64,000 bases of DNA, taken from assembly GCA_038040385.1 (NCBI GenBank), contig JBBPII010000004.1:310001-374000 (forward strand), given 5' to 3'. Each line of letters opens with the position of its first letter. The stretch's first letter is position 1. The notes below the pieces were generated by a model. The model searched no databases. It was not told where the DNA came from and saw only the letters and a list, made by a program, of their open reading frames with translations. A program made the position numbers and the translations under genes. Positions 48,528-59,952 of this stretch are shown here, piece after piece. This DNA comes from Gilichinskyi gelida. Its GTDB lineage: Bacteria > Acidobacteriota > Thermoanaerobaculia > Gp7-AA8.

Positions 48528-48941
48528 TCAGACCCGGCGGCGCTTCGGCGGGCGGCAGCCGTTGTGCGGGATGGGCGTGACGTCCTTGATCGACTTGATG
48601 TCGAGTCCGGACGCGGCCAGGGCGCGGATGGCGGACTCGCGTCCGGCGCCGGGGCCCTTGACCTTCACGTCCACCGAGCGGACGCCGTGCTCCTGCGCGA
48701 GCTGCGCCGCGTTCTGCGCCGCCACCTGCGCGGCGAACGGCGTCCCCTTGCGGGAGCCCTTGAATCCGATCCGCCCGGCGCTGGACCAGGAGAGGGTGTT
48801 CCCCATCGGATCGGCGATGGCCACGATGGTGTTGTTGAAACTGGCGACGATCGATGCCACGCCGTGCGGCACGTTCTTCTTTTCTTTCTTCTTCGTTCCG
48901 GCGCGGCGCGCGCCTGCCTTCGGTGCTCGTGCAGTTGCCAT
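48528..48941 (-). CDS. rpsK: 30S ribosomal protein S11
   Basis: The 137-aa protein matches S11 (HGVASIVASFNNTIVAIADP, GLDIKSIKDVTPIPHNGCRP). The N-terminus is basic and Ala-rich. I chose the ATG at 48941, preceded by GGAG, because the longer frame reads a repeat. It contacts the 3' end of 16S rRNA at the platform. Confidence 0.97.
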   Translation of the reverse strand: MATARAPKAGARRAGTKKKEKKNVPHGVASIVASFNNTIVAIADPMGNTLSWSSAGRIGFKGSRKGTPFAAQVAAQNAAQLAQEHGVRSVDVKVKGPGAGRESAIRALAASGLDIKSIKDVTPIPHNGCRPPKRRRV

Positions 48942-48949
48942 ATCGTTCT

Positions 48950-49010
48950 CCGTTGACCGTTGGCCGTTCGCCGTCGCCTCTTCGGTCAACGGTCAACGGC
49001 CAACAGCGAA
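48950..49010. repeat. Palindromic repeat, family A, between rpsM and rpsK
   Basis: CCGTTGACCGTTGGCCGTTCG and the inverse CGGTCAACGGTCAACGGCCAAC make an imperfect palindrome. It abuts the rpsM stop codon (TAA ending at 49011). Confidence 0.9.
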
Positions 49011-49394
<384 letters not shown>

Positions 49395-49397
49395 TCT

Positions 49398-49511
49398 TTA
49401 TCCCTGTCTCTGCTTGTGTTTCGGGTTCTCGCAAATGATGCGGATGACGCCCTGACGGCGCACGATCTTGCACTTCGCGCAAATCTTCTTGACCGATGAA
49501 CGTACTTTCAT
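49398..49511 (-). CDS. rpmJ: 50S ribosomal protein L36
   Basis: The 37-aa protein (MKVRSSVKKICAKCKIVRRQ, then IICENPKHKQRQG) has the zinc-ribbon ligands C-x2-C, C and H typical of the zinc-binding form of L36. It lies between infA and rpsM as in most bacteria. It was too short for a standard gene search but its identity is clear. Confidence 0.97.
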   Translation of the reverse strand: MKVRSSVKKICAKCKIVRRQGVIRIICENPKHKQRQG

Positions 49512-49523
49512 GACTTTCTCGAC

Positions 49524-49745
49524 TCACTTGTACCGATAGGTGATGCGACCTCGGGTCAGGTCGTACGGCGACAGCTCGACCAGAACTTTGTCTCCCGGAA
49601 GGATGCGGATGAAGTGTTTGCGCATCTTGCCGGAGATGTGCGCCAGCACTTTGTGCTTGTTCTCCAGCTCGACCTGAAACATCGCGTTCGGCAATGTCTC
49701 CAGGACCGTGCCGGTCACTTCAATCGCTTCTTCTTTTTCCGACAT
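49524..49745 (-). CDS. infA: Translation initiation factor IF-1
   Basis: The 73-aa protein has the IF-1 OB fold (EVTGTVLETLPNAMFQVELE, VLAHISGKMRKHFIRILPGDKV, YDLTRGRITYRYK). It binds the 30S A site with IF-2 and IF-3. It follows map by 7 nt. Confidence 0.98.
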   Translation of the reverse strand: MSEKEEAIEVTGTVLETLPNAMFQVELENKHKVLAHISGKMRKHFIRILPGDKVLVELSPYDLTRGRITYRYK

Positions 49746-49752
49746 GCTTCCT

Positions 49753-50577
49753 TTATTTACCTAAAACCATTGGGCCATTCCCGGTGATGGCTACCGAATA
49801 CTCGAAATGCGCCGCCAGACTCCCGTCGACGGTCCGCGCGGTCCAACGATCGTTGTCGGTCCGCACGTCCTCGATCATCCCGTCCTTGCCGGCCCGCTCG
49901 ATCCGCGACCGCAGCTTCGGCCCGATCTCGCAGAGCATCGGCTCGATGGCGAAGACCATCCCCTCCCGCAGCTCGATCCCCCGTCCCCGCTTGCCGTAGT
50001 TGTAGACCTGCGGGTCCTCGTGCATCCGGCGCCCGATGCCGTGCCCGACGAAGTTGCGGATGACGTGGAAGCCGCGCGATTCCGCGTGTTCCTGCACCGC
50101 CGCCCCGATGTCGCCCAGGTGGCGGCCGGGACGCATCTCCTCGACCGCCAGGTCGAGGCATTCCTTCGTCGTCTGCACCAGCTCCTCGGCCCGCGGAGTC
50201 GCCTTCCCGACCGGGACGGTGATCGCGGAGTCGCCGACGAAACCATCGAGGATCGACCCGAAGTCGAGCCCGATGACGTCGCCGTCCTGCATCCGGGCCC
50301 GGTTGGGGATGCCGTGGACGATGACGTCGTTGGTCGAGGCGCAGAGCACCGCCGGGTAGGGCGGAAGGCCCATTGGCGCGTAGCCCTTGAACGGCGATTT
50401 CGCGCCGCGGCGGGCCAGCTCCTCCTCGGCCACAGCATTGAGCTGCGCCGTCGTCGCCCCCGGCTTGGCCATCCCGCGAAGGATCTCCAGGATCTCCAGG
50501 ACCACGCGGTTGGCGCGGTCCATGACCGCGATCTCATCGCGGTTCTTGAGGATCGGACCCTTCATCCGGTCGAGCAT
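49753..50577 (-). CDS. map: Methionine aminopeptidase, type I
   Basis: The 274-aa enzyme has the metal ligands in VIGLDFGSILDGFVGDSA (two Asp), VGHGIGRRMHEDP (His), FAIEPM (Glu) and the final HFEYSVAIT (Glu). It removes the first methionine from new proteins. The start shares one base with the adk stop (TGATG), which couples translation. Its length is slightly above the usual 250-264 residues. Confidence 0.96.
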   Translation of the reverse strand: MLDRMKGPILKNRDEIAVMDRANRVVLEILEILRGMAKPGATTAQLNAVAEEELARRGAKSPFKGYAPMGLPPYPAVLCASTNDVIVHGIPNRARMQDGDVIGLDFGSILDGFVGDSAITVPVGKATPRAEELVQTTKECLDLAVEEMRPGRHLGDIGAAVQEHAESRGFHVIRNFVGHGIGRRMHEDPQVYNYGKRGRGIELREGMVFAIEPMLCEIGPKLRSRIERAGKDGMIEDVRTDNDRWTARTVDGSLAAHFEYSVAITGNGPMVLGK

Positions 50578-51215
50578 CAGTTGAGGGACTTCTCGATTCG
50601 TTCAAAGACCTCATCGACGGGACCAACCCCGTCGACTTCACGCAATTTGCTCTTCGACTTGTAAAACGTGGCGACCGGAACCGTCTGCCGATGGAATGCT
50701 TCCAGCCGTTTGCGAATGGCGGTTTCGTTGTCGTCCGGACGAGCGGTCAGCTCCGCGCCGTCGCGATCGCACAGCGTATCGTTGGCGGGAGGAGCGGTTT
50801 CCAGGTGGTAGATCGCCCCGCAATTCGGACACGAACGGCGAAGCGCGATCCGCTTCACGATGACTTCGTCAGGGACCAAAAGTTGAAGAACCCGGAGACC
50901 ATGGTCACCATTCCCGACGATGGAATCGAGCTTTTCGGCCTGCACCACCGTGCGGGGGAAGCCGTCGAGGATGAAGCCCTTTCCGGCGTCCGACTTGGAC
51001 AGCCGGTCGCGGATGATGCCGACCATCAGATCGTCCGGCACCAGCGCGCCGGAGGCCATGATGGGGGCCGCCTCACGGCCGAGCTCGGTGCCGTCGGCGA
51101 TGGCGTCGCGCAACATATCGCCGGTGGAAATGTGCGGCACGCCGTGAAGCGACGCCAGCCGCTTGGCCTGTGTTCCCTTCCCGCTTCCAGGCGGGCCGAT
51201 GAAGATCAGCCGCAT
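50577..51215 (-). CDS. adk: Adenylate kinase with zinc-type lid
   Basis: The 212-aa enzyme has the P-loop GPPGSGKGT, ISTGDMLRDAI and DGFPRTVVQAE. The lid carries CPNC, then CDRDG, fitting the C-C-C-D zinc form. It keeps AMP, ADP and ATP in balance. It sits between secY and map. Confidence 0.97.
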   Translation of the reverse strand: MRLIFIGPPGSGKGTQAKRLASLHGVPHISTGDMLRDAIADGTELGREAAPIMASGALVPDDLMVGIIRDRLSKSDAGKGFILDGFPRTVVQAEKLDSIVGNGDHGLRVLQLLVPDEVIVKRIALRRSCPNCGAIYHLETAPPANDTLCDRDGAELTARPDDNETAIRKRLEAFHRQTVPVATFYKSKSKLREVDGVGPVDEVFERIEKSLN

Positions 51216-51235
51216 CAGCCGCGCGCCCTCCGGCC

Positions 51236-51332
51236 CGTCATGCTGAGCCGCGCAGACGGCGAAGCATCTCCGAATGCGACGCAGCGCATTTTGAGATCCT
51301 TCCCCCTCGCCTTGCTCGGCGTCAGGATGACG
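51236..51332. repeat. Palindromic repeat, family B, between secY and adk
   Basis: CCCGTCATGCTGAGCCGC at one end and CGGCGTCAGGATGACGG at the other enclose GAAGCATCTCC and TTGAGATCCTTCC. It begins 7 nt after the secY stop codon and fills most of the spacer. Confidence 0.88.
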
Positions 51333-51339
51333 GAACGCA

Positions 51340-52749
<1,410 letters not shown>

Positions 52750-52750
52750 C

Positions 52751-53194
52751 TTACGCGATCTCCTGGCAGGAGCCCCCTGCCGCTTCGATTTGCTTGCGTG
52801 CCGACGCCGAGAACTTCGCGGCATGCACGGTCAGCTTCTTGGAGAGCTTGCCGTCGCCCAGGATCTTGATCCCGTCGTTCCTGCCCTTGACCAGGCCGGC
52901 CTTCCGCAGCGTGGCCTCGTCGACGGTGGCGCCGTTGTCGAAACGCTCCAGCTCGGAGACGTTCACCACGGCGTGCTCTTTCTTGAAGATGTTGGTGAAG
53001 CCGCGCTTCGGGAGGCGGCGGTGCAGCGGCATCTGGCCGCCTTCGAATCCGCGCATACGGGAGAATCCGGAGCGCGACTTCTGCCCCTTCTCACCGCGGC
53101 CGGCAGTCTTGCCGTGTCCCGATCCGGGACCGCGGCCGACGCGCTTCTTAGCGTGGCGTGCGCCTTTTTTTGGTTTGAGATTGCTGAGTTCCAT
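52751..53194 (-). CDS. rplO: 50S ribosomal protein L15
   Basis: The 147-aa protein has the basic Gly/Arg-rich N-terminus (KKGARHAKKRVGRGPGSGHG) and the globular C-terminal domain (GIKILGDGKLSKKLTVHAAKF) of L15. The ATG at 53194 fits the family start, 5 nt after rpmD. Confidence 0.97.
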   Translation of the reverse strand: MELSNLKPKKGARHAKKRVGRGPGSGHGKTAGRGEKGQKSRSGFSRMRGFEGGQMPLHRRLPKRGFTNIFKKEHAVVNVSELERFDNGATVDEATLRKAGLVKGRNDGIKILGDGKLSKKLTVHAAKFSASARKQIEAAGGSCQEIA

Positions 53195-53199
53195 CGTCG

Positions 53200-53406
53200 T
53201 TACTCCACGACTTCGACTAGATGTGGGATTTTCGCGATCATGCCGCGGACGTCCGGCGTGTCGCGGCGCTCGGCGACGCGGTGCATCTTGCCCAGTCCCA
53301 GCGCCTTGAGCGTCTCGCGCATCTCGCGCGGGCATCCGATGCCGCTGCGCACCTGGCGCACGCGGAGAGTCTTGGCCTTGGCGGCCTGTTTCTTCGCCGG
53401 GCTCAT
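53200..53406 (-). CDS. rpmD: 50S ribosomal protein L30
   Basis: The 68-aa protein matches L30 (LRVRQVRSGIGCPREMRETL, VRGMIAKIPHLVEV). It overlaps rpsE by 4 nt, the usual coupling. Confidence 0.97.
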   Translation of the reverse strand: MSPAKKQAAKAKTLRVRQVRSGIGCPREMRETLKALGLGKMHRVAERRDTPDVRGMIAKIPHLVEVVE

Positions 53407-53945
53407 GCCGCACCCTCTTCCTCGGTGCCGCGCAGCGCCAGGTACTGCTTCTCGCTGCGGAGCTGCTCGAGAGCGTCGAAGGTGGCCTTCACCACGTTGT
53501 GGGGGTTGGCCGTGCCGAGCGACTTGGTCAGGATGTTCTGGATGCCTGCCGACTCCAGGATGGCGCGCACCGGACCGCCGGCGATGACGCCGGTGCCGTC
53601 CGAGGCGGGCTTGAGCAGCACCTTGCCGGCGCCGTAGTGGCCGACCGCGGCGTGCGGGATGGTGGTACCGCTCATGGAGATGGAGATCATGTTCTTCTTG
53701 GCGATCTCGATCCCCTTCTTGATGGCGGCCGGCACTTCCTTCGCCTTGCCGGAGCCGTAGCCGACGCGGCCCTTGCCGTCGCCGACGACCACCAGCGCGC
53801 TGAAGCTGAAGTTCTTGCCGCCCTTGACGACCTTGGTGACGCGGTTGATGTGGACGACCTTGTCGATCATCCCGCTCTCGGAACGGTCATCGCTGCGGCG
53901 GTCGCCGCGCGGTCCGCCCTGTCCCCGTTGCATTGGACGCTGCAT
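53403..53945 (-). CDS. rpsE: 30S ribosomal protein S5
   Basis: The 180-aa protein has the S5 RNA-binding domain (VVHINRVTKVVKGGKNFSFS) and the C-terminal fold (VLLKPASDGTGVIAGGPVRA). The N-terminus (QRPMQRGQGGPRGDRRSDD) is an Arg/Gly-rich extension. Confidence 0.97.
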   Translation of the reverse strand: MQRPMQRGQGGPRGDRRSDDRSESGMIDKVVHINRVTKVVKGGKNFSFSALVVVGDGKGRVGYGSGKAKEVPAAIKKGIEIAKKNMISISMSGTTIPHAAVGHYGAGKVLLKPASDGTGVIAGGPVRAILESAGIQNILTKSLGTANPHNVVKATFDALEQLRSEKQYLALRGTEEEGAA

Positions 53946-53953
53946 TGGCTCTC

Positions 53954-54313
53954 CTAGAATTTCAGACCGTTTTCACGCGCCGCATCCGCGAGCGCCTTGA
54001 TGTTGCCGTGGTAGAGGTATCCGCCGCGGTCGAAGACCACCTGCGTGACGCCCTTCTCTTTCGCCTTCTTGGCGATGAGCGCGCCGAGCGCCTTCGCCGC
54101 CGCGGCGTTGGCGCCCTTGGTCGACGAGTCCTTGTCGCGGCTGGAGGCGGAGGCGATCGTCTTGCCGGAGGCGTCGTCGATCACCTGCGCGTAGATGTGC
54201 TTGAGGCTCTTGAACACCGCCAGCCGCGGACGATCCGCCGTGCCGGTGATCTTGCTCCGGATCCGCTCGCGGACCCGGCCTCGGGAAACGACTCTTTCTT
54301 TTGCCCTGTCCAT
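53954..54313 (-). CDS. rplR: 50S ribosomal protein L18
   Basis: The 119-aa protein has RPRLAVFKSLKHIYAQVIDD and the C-terminal FDRGGYLYHGNIKALADAAR, which bind 5S rRNA. It starts 2 nt after rplF ends. Confidence 0.97.
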   Translation of the reverse strand: MDRAKERVVSRGRVRERIRSKITGTADRPRLAVFKSLKHIYAQVIDDASGKTIASASSRDKDSSTKGANAAAAKALGALIAKKAKEKGVTQVVFDRGGYLYHGNIKALADAARENGLKF

Positions 54314-54315
54314 GA

Positions 54316-54858
54316 TTACTTACCTGCCGCCTTGCCTGCCTTGCGACGAATCACTTCATCGCTGTACTTGACGCCTTTGCCCTTGTAGGGATCCGGCTTG
54401 CGGAGCGAGCGGATCTCGGCCGCGGTCTGTCCGACTTTCTGCTTGTCGATGCCGGTGACCACCACGTGGCCGCTCTTGGCGTCGACGGTGATCTCGATCC
54501 CCTCGGGGATGGCGAAGCGCACCGGGTGCGAGTAGCCGAGCTGGAAGACCACTTCCTTCCCCTTGACCTCGGCGCGGTAGCCGACGCCGACGATGTCGAG
54601 CTCGCGCTTGAAGCCCTCGCTCACACCGCGGACGTTGTTGGCCACCAGGGCGCGAACCAGTCCGTGGAAGGCGCGGCTCTTCTTCTCTTCGTCGCCGCGG
54701 GTGAACGACACGACGTTGTTCTCCACCTTCACGCCGATGCCGGGGACGAGGACGGTGGAGAGGGTGCCTTTCGGCCCCTTGACGGTCACCGCCTCGCCAA
54801 CCTGCTTCACCTCGACGCCTTTCGGCAGCTCGATCGGCTTATTTCCAATTCGCGACAT
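54316..54858 (-). CDS. rplF: 50S ribosomal protein L6
   Basis: The 180-aa protein has the two L6 repeats and the ending PDPYKGKGVKYSDEVIRRKAGKAAGK. It lies near the sarcin-ricin loop. Confidence 0.98.
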   Translation of the reverse strand: MSRIGNKPIELPKGVEVKQVGEAVTVKGPKGTLSTVLVPGIGVKVENNVVSFTRGDEEKKSRAFHGLVRALVANNVRGVSEGFKRELDIVGVGYRAEVKGKEVVFQLGYSHPVRFAIPEGIEITVDAKSGHVVVTGIDKQKVGQTAAEIRSLRKPDPYKGKGVKYSDEVIRRKAGKAAGK

Positions 54859-54872
54859 GGGAACGTTTCTCC

Positions 54873-55274
54873 TTACCAGACCTGGCAGAGGACCTCGCCG
54901 CCGACGCCGCTCTTGATGGCTTCGTGGCCGGCCAGCACGCCCTTGGAGGTCGAGACGATGGCCAGGCCGAGGCCGCCGAGGACCTGCGGGATCTCCTGCT
55001 TGTTGCGGTAAACGCGGCGACCGGGACGGGAGATCCGCTCGATGCCATGGATGACCGGCTCGCCCTCGGGCGAGTACTTCAGGTCGATCCGCAGCGTGGC
55101 CTGGATCTTCTCCTTATCGGTGACCGCGTAATTGCGGATGAACCCCTCGGACTTGAGGATCCGGGCGATCTCCACTTTGAGTTTCGACGCGGGAAGCTCC
55201 ACGCGCTCGTGGTGCGACTGAATCCCATTACGGATTCTGGTCAACATGTCTGCTACAGGATCAGTCATCGACAT
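54873..55274 (-). CDS. rpsH: 30S ribosomal protein S8
   Basis: The 133-aa protein has DPVADMLTRIRNG and the C-terminal LGGLGLAIVSTSKGVLAGHE. The first ATG (55274) follows GAGGA at a good distance. S8 binds the central domain of 16S rRNA and can repress its own operon in many bacteria. Confidence 0.97.
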   Translation of the reverse strand: MSMTDPVADMLTRIRNGIQSHHERVELPASKLKVEIARILKSEGFIRNYAVTDKEKIQATLRIDLKYSPEGEPVIHGIERISRPGRRVYRNKQEIPQVLGGLGLAIVSTSKGVLAGHEAIKSGVGGEVLCQVW

Positions 55275-55289
55275 ACTTGATTCCTCGTC

Positions 55290-55475
55290 CTACCAGCTCG
55301 CCTTGGTCACGCCGGGGATGTATCCGCCGAGCGAGAGCAACCGAAAGCAGATGCGGCAAAGTTGAAATTTACGCAGGAAGCCGCGCGGGCGCCCGCAGAC
55401 CTTGCAGCGGTTCTTCTTCCGGGACTTGAATTTCGGCGTCCGCTGCGCCTTGACGATCATTGCCGTTCTTGCCAT
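55290..55475 (-). CDS. rpsN: 30S ribosomal protein S14, zinc form (type Z)
   Basis: The 61-aa protein has the zinc ligands CKVCGRPRGFLRKFQLCRIC, so it is the short zinc form and not the longer cysteine-free type. It lies between rplE and rpsH as expected. Confidence 0.98.
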   Translation of the reverse strand: MARTAMIVKAQRTPKFKSRKKNRCKVCGRPRGFLRKFQLCRICFRLLSLGGYIPGVTKASW

Positions 55476-55484
55476 GTGTGTCCT

Positions 55485-56027
55485 TTATCGCCCGAAGGGC
55501 ATCCCGAGCTCGCGCAACAGAAAGCGCGCCTGCTCGTCGTTCTTCGCCGTGGTGACGATGGTGATGTTCATCCCCTTGGACTTGTCGACCTTGGCCACGT
55601 CGATCTCCGGGAAGATCACGTGGTCGCGGATGCCGAGGGTGTAGTTGCCGCGCCCGTCGAAGGACTTGGTCGGCACGCCGCGGAAGTCGCGCACCCGCGG
55701 CAGGGCGACGTTGATCAGGCGATCGAGGAACTCGTACATCTTCTCGCCGCGCAGGGTGACCCGCGCGCCGATCGATTGCCCCTCGCGCAGTTTGAAGCTG
55801 GCGATCGACTTCTTGGCCTTGGTCACCACCGGCTTCTGCCCGGTGATGGTGGCCAGCTCCTCGACGGCGGTGTCGAGGAGCTTGATGTTCGAGATCGCCT
55901 CGCCGACGCCCATGTTCAGGACGACCTTGTCGATCTTCGGCACGGCCATCGGGTTCTTGATGCCGAATTCATCCTGAATCCGCTTGCGGACTTCTTTCTG
56001 GTATCGCTCTTTCAGTCTTGCGGCCAT
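55485..56027 (-). CDS. rplE: 50S ribosomal protein L5
   Basis: The 180-aa protein (RLKERYQKEVRKRIQDEFGI, PKIDKVVLNMGVGEA) is standard L5, which binds 5S rRNA. I chose the ATG at 56027, with GGAG 8 nt upstream, over the ATG at 56048, which lies inside rplX. Confidence 0.97.
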   Translation of the reverse strand: MAARLKERYQKEVRKRIQDEFGIKNPMAVPKIDKVVLNMGVGEAISNIKLLDTAVEELATITGQKPVVTKAKKSIASFKLREGQSIGARVTLRGEKMYEFLDRLINVALPRVRDFRGVPTKSFDGRGNYTLGIRDHVIFPEIDVAKVDKSKGMNITIVTTAKNDEQARFLLRELGMPFGR

Positions 56028-56029
56028 CG

Positions 56030-56383
56030 CTACATCTCCGTTTTGCACTTCTTGCAGTACCGCGTGCTGCCGCCCTCGGTGTGATGCTTGCCGGTGCGGG
56101 TCGGCTCGCCGCAGCTCGGGCAGACCACCTGGAGCTTGGAGAGCTTGATCGGCGTCTCGCGCTCCAGGATGCCTCCCTTGACGTTGCGCTGCGGGTTGGC
56201 CTTGGTGTGCTTCTTCCCGAGGTTCACCCGCTCCACGATGGCCGTCCCCTTGGCCGGATTCACGCGCAGCACTTTCCCCTTCTTGCCGCGGTCCTTGCCC
56301 GACAGGACGAGGACCGTGTCGTTCTTCTTGACGTGCGGCTTGATGAACGTCTGTTCCTTCAGCTTGACTGTTCTTCCGTACAT
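56030..56383 (-). CDS. rplX: 50S ribosomal protein L24
   Basis: The 117-aa protein has the KOW motif (DTVLVLSGKDRGKKGKVLRV) and a C-terminal C4 cluster (CPSCGEPTRTG, YCKKC) that could bind zinc. The C4 addition is known in many L24 proteins. It starts assembly of the large subunit. Confidence 0.96.
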   Translation of the reverse strand: MYGRTVKLKEQTFIKPHVKKNDTVLVLSGKDRGKKGKVLRVNPAKGTAIVERVNLGKKHTKANPQRNVKGGILERETPIKLSKLQVVCPSCGEPTRTGKHHTEGGSTRYCKKCKTEM

Positions 56384-56396
56384 TTCCCGTTGTCCC

Positions 56397-56768
56397 TCAG
56401 ATCACTTCCGGCGCCAGCGAGATGATCTTCATGAACTTCCGCTCGCGCAGCTCGCGGGCCACCGGTCCGAAGACGCGGGTGCCCACCGGCTCGTTCTGGT
56501 CGTTGATCAGCACGGCCGCGTTGTCGTCGAACTTGATGTACGACCCGTCGCGGCGCCGCAGCTCTTTGACGGTGCGGACGATGACCGCTCTGACCACCGC
56601 CCCCTTCTTGACCGTGCCGTCCGGCGACGCTTCCTTGACCGAGGCGGTGATCACGTCGCCGATGTACGCGTACTGGCCGGCCGTGGAGCCGCCGCGCATC
56701 TTGATGCAGGCGATCTTCTTGGCGCCGGTATTGTCGGCGACGTTCAGGATTGTGCGCATCTGAATCAT
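56397..56768 (-). CDS. rplN: 50S ribosomal protein L14
   Basis: The 123-aa protein (MIQMRTILNVADNTGAKKIA, RVFGPVARELRERKFMKIIS) is a standard L14. The ATG at 56768 follows rpsQ by 2 nt and matches the family N-terminus. Confidence 0.98.
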   Translation of the reverse strand: MIQMRTILNVADNTGAKKIACIKMRGGSTAGQYAYIGDVITASVKEASPDGTVKKGAVVRAVIVRTVKELRRRDGSYIKFDDNAAVLINDQNEPVGTRVFGPVARELRERKFMKIISLAPEVI

Positions 56769-56770
56769 GA

Positions 56771-57040
56771 CTAGCTCGCCTTCTCCAGGACTTCCTTGAC
56801 CGCCCAATGTTTTCGCTTCGACAGCGGGCGGGTCTCTTCGATGACCACTCGGTCGCCGACGTTGAGCGGATCGTTGGCGTGCGCCAGGAACTTGCTGGTC
56901 CGCCGGATGTACTTCTGATACATCCCGTGCTTGGTGATGTTCTCCACCGCAACCACCACCGTCTTCTGCATCTTGTTGGAGACGACCACACCGACTTTGG
57001 TGCGCTCGACCGCCTTCTTCTTCGTTTCTTCGGTTGCCAT
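56771..57040 (-). CDS. rpsQ: 30S ribosomal protein S17
   Basis: The 89-aa protein has the S17 OB fold (VGVVVSNKMQKTVVVAVENI, NVGDRVVIEETRPLSKRKHW). It lies between rpmC and rplN. Confidence 0.98.
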   Translation of the reverse strand: MATEETKKKAVERTKVGVVVSNKMQKTVVVAVENITKHGMYQKYIRRTSKFLAHANDPLNVGDRVVIEETRPLSKRKHWAVKEVLEKAS

Positions 57041-57043
57041 GGG

Positions 57044-57240
57044 CTACGCCCTCGCCTTTTCGTTCAACAGGGTCTTGATCCGCGCGATCTCGCGGCGCAC
57101 CTGGCGCATCCTGGCCGGCGATTCCATCCGGCCGGTGGCGCGCTGGAAGCGCAGCTTGTAAAGCTGCTCGGAGAGCTCGCGCTCCTTGGTGTGCAGCTCG
57201 TCGACGCTCTTCTCGCGCAGTGCGGAAGCCTTGATCGCTT

Positions 57241-57244
<4 letters not shown>
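57044..57244 (-). CDS. rpmC: 50S ribosomal protein L29
   Basis: The 66-aa protein is two long helices (LREKSVDELHTKERELSEQL, MRQVRREIARIKTLLNEK). It sits at the exit tunnel and overlaps rplP by 4 nt. Confidence 0.97.
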
Positions 57245-57666
<422 letters not shown>

Positions 57667-57686
57667 GATGTCGTATCTCCTGTCAG

Positions 57687-57738
57687 GTGTAGCGGCGGTC
57701 GCTTCGGCCGCCGGCGCCCGAAGCGGGCGCCGCTACAC
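57687..57738. repeat. Palindromic repeat, family C, between rpsC and rplP
   Basis: GTGTAGCGGCGG at one end and GGGCGCCGCTACAC at the other enclose GGTCGCTTCGGCCGCCGG and GGCGCCCGAAGC. It abuts the rpsC stop codon. Confidence 0.9.
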
Positions 57739-58389
<651 letters not shown>

Positions 58390-58400
58390 GGTAGCCTCCG

Positions 58401-58790
58401 TTACTTCCGTGCGCGGGCCCGGCCCTTGCCGCCGCTCCGCTCGTTGATCGCTTTCACTTCATCCGACACGTGCACCGTGACGTGCGCCTGCCGCTTCTGG
58501 ATCTGGTATGCCCGCCCCATCGGCGCCGGCCGCACCCGCTTCTCGCGCGGCCCTTCGTTGACGTAGATCTTCGCCACCACCAGGTCGTCGGTGTCGAGGT
58601 TCGCTTCCTTGTTCTCCGCGTTGGCCACGGCCGAGCGGACCAGCTTCGCCAGGTCGCGGGCGCACGACTTCCGCGTGAAGCGGAGGATCTGCAGCGCTTC
58701 CTCGACCTTCTTCCCGCGCACCAGGTCGACCACCAGTCGCACCTTCTGCGGCGAGGCTTTCAGGTACTTCAATGTCGCAGTTGCTTGCAT
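58401..58790 (-). CDS. rplV: 50S ribosomal protein L22
   Basis: The 129-aa protein has KYLKASPQKVRLVVDLVRGK and the exit-tunnel loop (GPREKRVRPAPMGRAYQIQK). It follows rpsS by 12 nt. Confidence 0.97.
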   Translation of the reverse strand: MQATATLKYLKASPQKVRLVVDLVRGKKVEEALQILRFTRKSCARDLAKLVRSAVANAENKEANLDTDDLVVAKIYVNEGPREKRVRPAPMGRAYQIQKRQAHVTVHVSDEVKAINERSGGKGRARARK

Positions 58791-58802
58791 CGTGGTGACC
58801 TC

Positions 58803-59123
58803 TTACTTGCTGGGCGCGGCAGGAGCGGCGGCCGGAACGCCGGCGGGCTTCACCGTCTTCTCCACCTTCTTGCCGCTGTGCCCCTTGAACGTGCGGGTGA
58901 GGGCGAACTCGCCGAGCTTGTGACCGACCATGTTCTCGGAGATGTAGACCGGGACGAACTTGCGGCCGTTGTGCACCGCGAGGGTGTGTCCCACCATGTC
59001 GGGGACGATGGTCGAGCGGCGCGACCAGGTCTTGATGACCTTCTTGTCGCGCTCGCGATTCATCGCTTCCACCTTCTTCATGAGGTGGTCGTCAACGAAC
59101 GGCCCTTTTTTCTGTGAACGCAT
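58803..59123 (-). CDS. rpsS: 30S ribosomal protein S19
   Basis: The 106-aa protein has RSQKKGPFVDDHLMKKVEAM and STIVPDMVGHTLAVHNGRKF. A short Ala/Pro-rich tail (PAGVPAAAPAAPSK) is added. It shares one base with the rplB stop (TAATG). Confidence 0.97.
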   Translation of the reverse strand: MRSQKKGPFVDDHLMKKVEAMNRERDKKVIKTWSRRSTIVPDMVGHTLAVHNGRKFVPVYISENMVGHKLGEFALTRTFKGHSGKKVEKTVKPAGVPAAAPAAPSK

Positions 59124-59947
59124 TACTTGGTTCTCCGCTTGACGATGAACTTCGTGGTGCGCTTGTTTCTGCGCGTCTTGTAGCCCTTGGCCGGCTGGCC
59201 CCACGGCGACACTGGATGGCGTCCGCCCGAGGTCTTTCCTTCACCGCCGCCCAGCGGGTGGTCGACCGGATTCATCGACACGCCGCGGTTGTGCGGCTTC
59301 TTGCCCATGTGGCGGGTGCGTCCGGCCTTGCCGAGGGAGATGTTCTCGTGCTCGCCGTTGCCGACCTGCCCGATGGTGGCGTAGCAGCGGATGTGAACCT
59401 TCCGCATCTCGCCGGAGGGGAGGCGGAGGGTGGCCCAATCGGCTTCGCGCGCCATGAGCTGGGCGAACGTTCCGGCCGAGCGCACCATCTGGCCGCCCTT
59501 CCCTTCCTTCAGCTCGATGTTGTGAATGGTCGTGCCGAGGGGGATCTTCGACAGCGGAAGGGAGTTGCCGACCAGGATGTCGGCCTCGGGGCCGGACGTG
59601 ATGGTCGATCCGACCGCCAGACCGTCGGGCGCCAGGATGTAGCGCTTCTCGCCGTCCGCGTAGTGCAGAAGAGCGATGCGCGCCGAGCGGTTCGGGTCGT
59701 ACTCGATTGCCGCGACCTTGGCCGGGATGCCGTGCTTGTTGCGCTTGAAGTCGATGTCGCGATAGCGCTGCTTGTGGCCGCCGCCGATGAAGCGCGAGGT
59801 GATGCGGCCGCCGGAGTTGCGTCCGCCGGTCTTCGGCTTCCCTTTGGTCAGGGCCTTCTCCGGCCGGGTCTTGGTGATCGCATCGAACGACGCGTGCGAC
59901 TGGAACCGGATGCCGGGGCTGGTCGGTTTATAGCTTCTGCTTGCCAT
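59123..59947 (-). CDS. rplB: 50S ribosomal protein L2
   Basis: The 274-aa protein has KPTSPGIRFQSHASFDAITK and the peptidyl-transferase-side GVSMNPVDHPLGGGEGKT with its conserved histidine. Length and motifs are standard. Confidence 0.98.
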   Translation of the reverse strand: MASRSYKPTSPGIRFQSHASFDAITKTRPEKALTKGKPKTGGRNSGGRITSRFIGGGHKQRYRDIDFKRNKHGIPAKVAAIEYDPNRSARIALLHYADGEKRYILAPDGLAVGSTITSGPEADILVGNSLPLSKIPLGTTIHNIELKEGKGGQMVRSAGTFAQLMAREADWATLRLPSGEMRKVHIRCYATIGQVGNGEHENISLGKAGRTRHMGKKPHNRGVSMNPVDHPLGGGEGKTSGGRHPVSPWGQPAKGYKTRRNKRTTKFIVKRRTK

Positions 59948-59952
59948 GGTGT